From Thermosediminibacter oceani DSM 16646 (lineage in GTDB: Bacteria; Bacillota; Thermosediminibacteria; Thermosediminibacterales; Thermosediminibacteraceae), in NCBI RefSeq assembly GCF_000144645.1, contig NC_014377.1, positions 310,001-374,000 of the forward strand: DNA of 64,000 nt. Direction: 5' to 3'. Under the pieces are notes generated by a model, which was given only the letters and a program-made list of their open reading frames with translations, was not told where the DNA came from and made no database searches. Shown here one piece after another: positions 63,505 to 64,000 of this stretch (position 1 is its first letter; every line of letters begins with the position of its first letter). Made by a program: the position numbers and the translations under genes.

Positions 63505-63960
63505 GTGCCGGCCGTAGGGGAAAAACTGGATCCCGCGCTTGCCATCCTGATGGTCTTTGCGGTTATAGGTATCTACCGGGTTTTGGAACTTTTGGCAATC
63601 AGTTTTTTCGGTCAAACCACGTCGAGACGAAAACCAAAAATTGTGTTGATCGTGAGGGACATGGAGGAGAAAATAGAGGGAATCATCAGGAGCCTGGCAA
63701 GGCGGAGTATTTTTGAGAATTCGGAGACGGTGGTGGTCGTCGATGAGGGCTCGATGGATGGTACGCTTGAAATTTTAAAGAGGCTTTCGTCAGAATTCGG
63801 GTTTGAAATTGCGGAAAAATGTAGGCTGGATTTTCAAAAATCGCCATTTACCGTGTTATTGGACTGCTGTAGGCTCGAACCTAGAGAAATAGAGGCTTTC
63901 CTCGGATGTTTCACTTCGCCGAAAAAAGTCGAAATGGGTCTGAAATCCTATGAAAATTAG
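63505..63960 (+). CDS. Small membrane protein with a glycosyltransferase-2-like segment
   Basis: A 151-residue protein with one N-terminal helix (ALAILMVFAVIGIYRVLELL) and a cytoplasmic part. KIVLIVRDMEEKIEGIIRSL and VVVVDEGSMDGTLEILKRLS resemble the N-terminal nucleotide-sugar fold of GT2 enzymes (DDGSxDGT replaced by DEGSMDGT). It is far too short for a whole GT2 enzyme, and it ends after a cysteine pair (LLDCCRLEP), so it is a reduced or regulatory form. GTG 63505 after GGGGAGGGATTGAG. Third gene after degSU; function unknown. Confidence 0.65.
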   Translation: MPAVGEKLDPALAILMVFAVIGIYRVLELLAISFFGQTTSRRKPKIVLIVRDMEEKIEGIIRSLARRSIFENSETVVVVDEGSMDGTLEILKRLSSEFGFEIAEKCRLDFQKSPFTVLLDCCRLEPREIEAFLGCFTSPKKVEMGLKSYEN

Positions 63961-64000
63961 GACAACTGTTTGATTTTAAAAATGTTGTCGAACGAGTATA

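Overview
The window comes from a low-to-moderate GC, spore-former-type Firmicute, most likely a thermophilic anaerobe near Thermosediminibacter, Tepidanaerobacter or Thermoanaerobacter. Reasons: an S-layer-homology (SLH) surface protein, anaerobic cobalamin synthesis, a carbon-monoxide-dehydrogenase-type Fe-S protein, the archaeal-type class V fructose bisphosphatase, AGGAGG-like ribosome sites with frequent TTG/GTG starts, and tightly overlapping operons. The genus is an inference; no rRNA is present. No tRNA, rRNA or CRISPR was seen.

Layout. 1-9851: a tetrapyrrole supra-operon, cbiL(end)-cbiF-cbiG-cbiH-cbiJ-hemA-hemC-cobA/hemD-hemB-sirC/hemL, taking glutamyl-tRNA to uroporphyrinogen III, precorrin-2, siroheme and the cobalt-corrin ring. 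10086-11876: a flavin amine oxidase. 11949-14628: nagR-nagB-nagA. 14647-15600 (minus): an EamA transporter. 15640-21860: an AT-rich accessory stretch with a BlaI/BlaR1-like pair, an unidentified secreted protein, a toroid-repeat lipoprotein, a decayed gene and a PPOX-fold flavoprotein. 21896-23490: IS1182-family element, copy 1. 23539-26069 (minus): a divergent CooS and an Rrf2 regulator. 26280-34309: an operon for amino-sugar disaccharides and cell-wall sugars (RpiR regulator, PTS IIB-IIC-IIA, ChbG, NagK-like kinase, AnmK, MurQ, GH4), which feeds NagA/NagB. 34517: GrpB-family protein.

35052-43156 is the most striking region. A cobalamin riboswitch with terminator precedes a large SLH-anchored protein whose order (alpha-alpha toroid, then DUF4430) resembles animal transcobalamin/intrinsic factor. 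A membrane-tethered DUF4430 protein and an ECF transporter (T, fused double ATPase, CbrT-like S) follow. It reads as a surface-to-cytoplasm corrinoid capture system in an organism that also makes the corrin ring.

43298-59929 is mostly housekeeping: 5-formyl-THF cyclo-ligase, guaA, pstSCAB behind an 11-bp-periodic Pho box, aroC-aroB, class V FBPase, an NSS symporter with its 35-residue small subunit, and an SAM-related group (arginase-fold protein, MTA phosphorylase, class II aldolase, HEAT protein, metK). A second IS1182 copy (59941-61535) sits in the metK terminator, followed by degS-degU and a short glycosyltransferase-like gene. Both IS copies duplicated a whole terminator hairpin on insertion.
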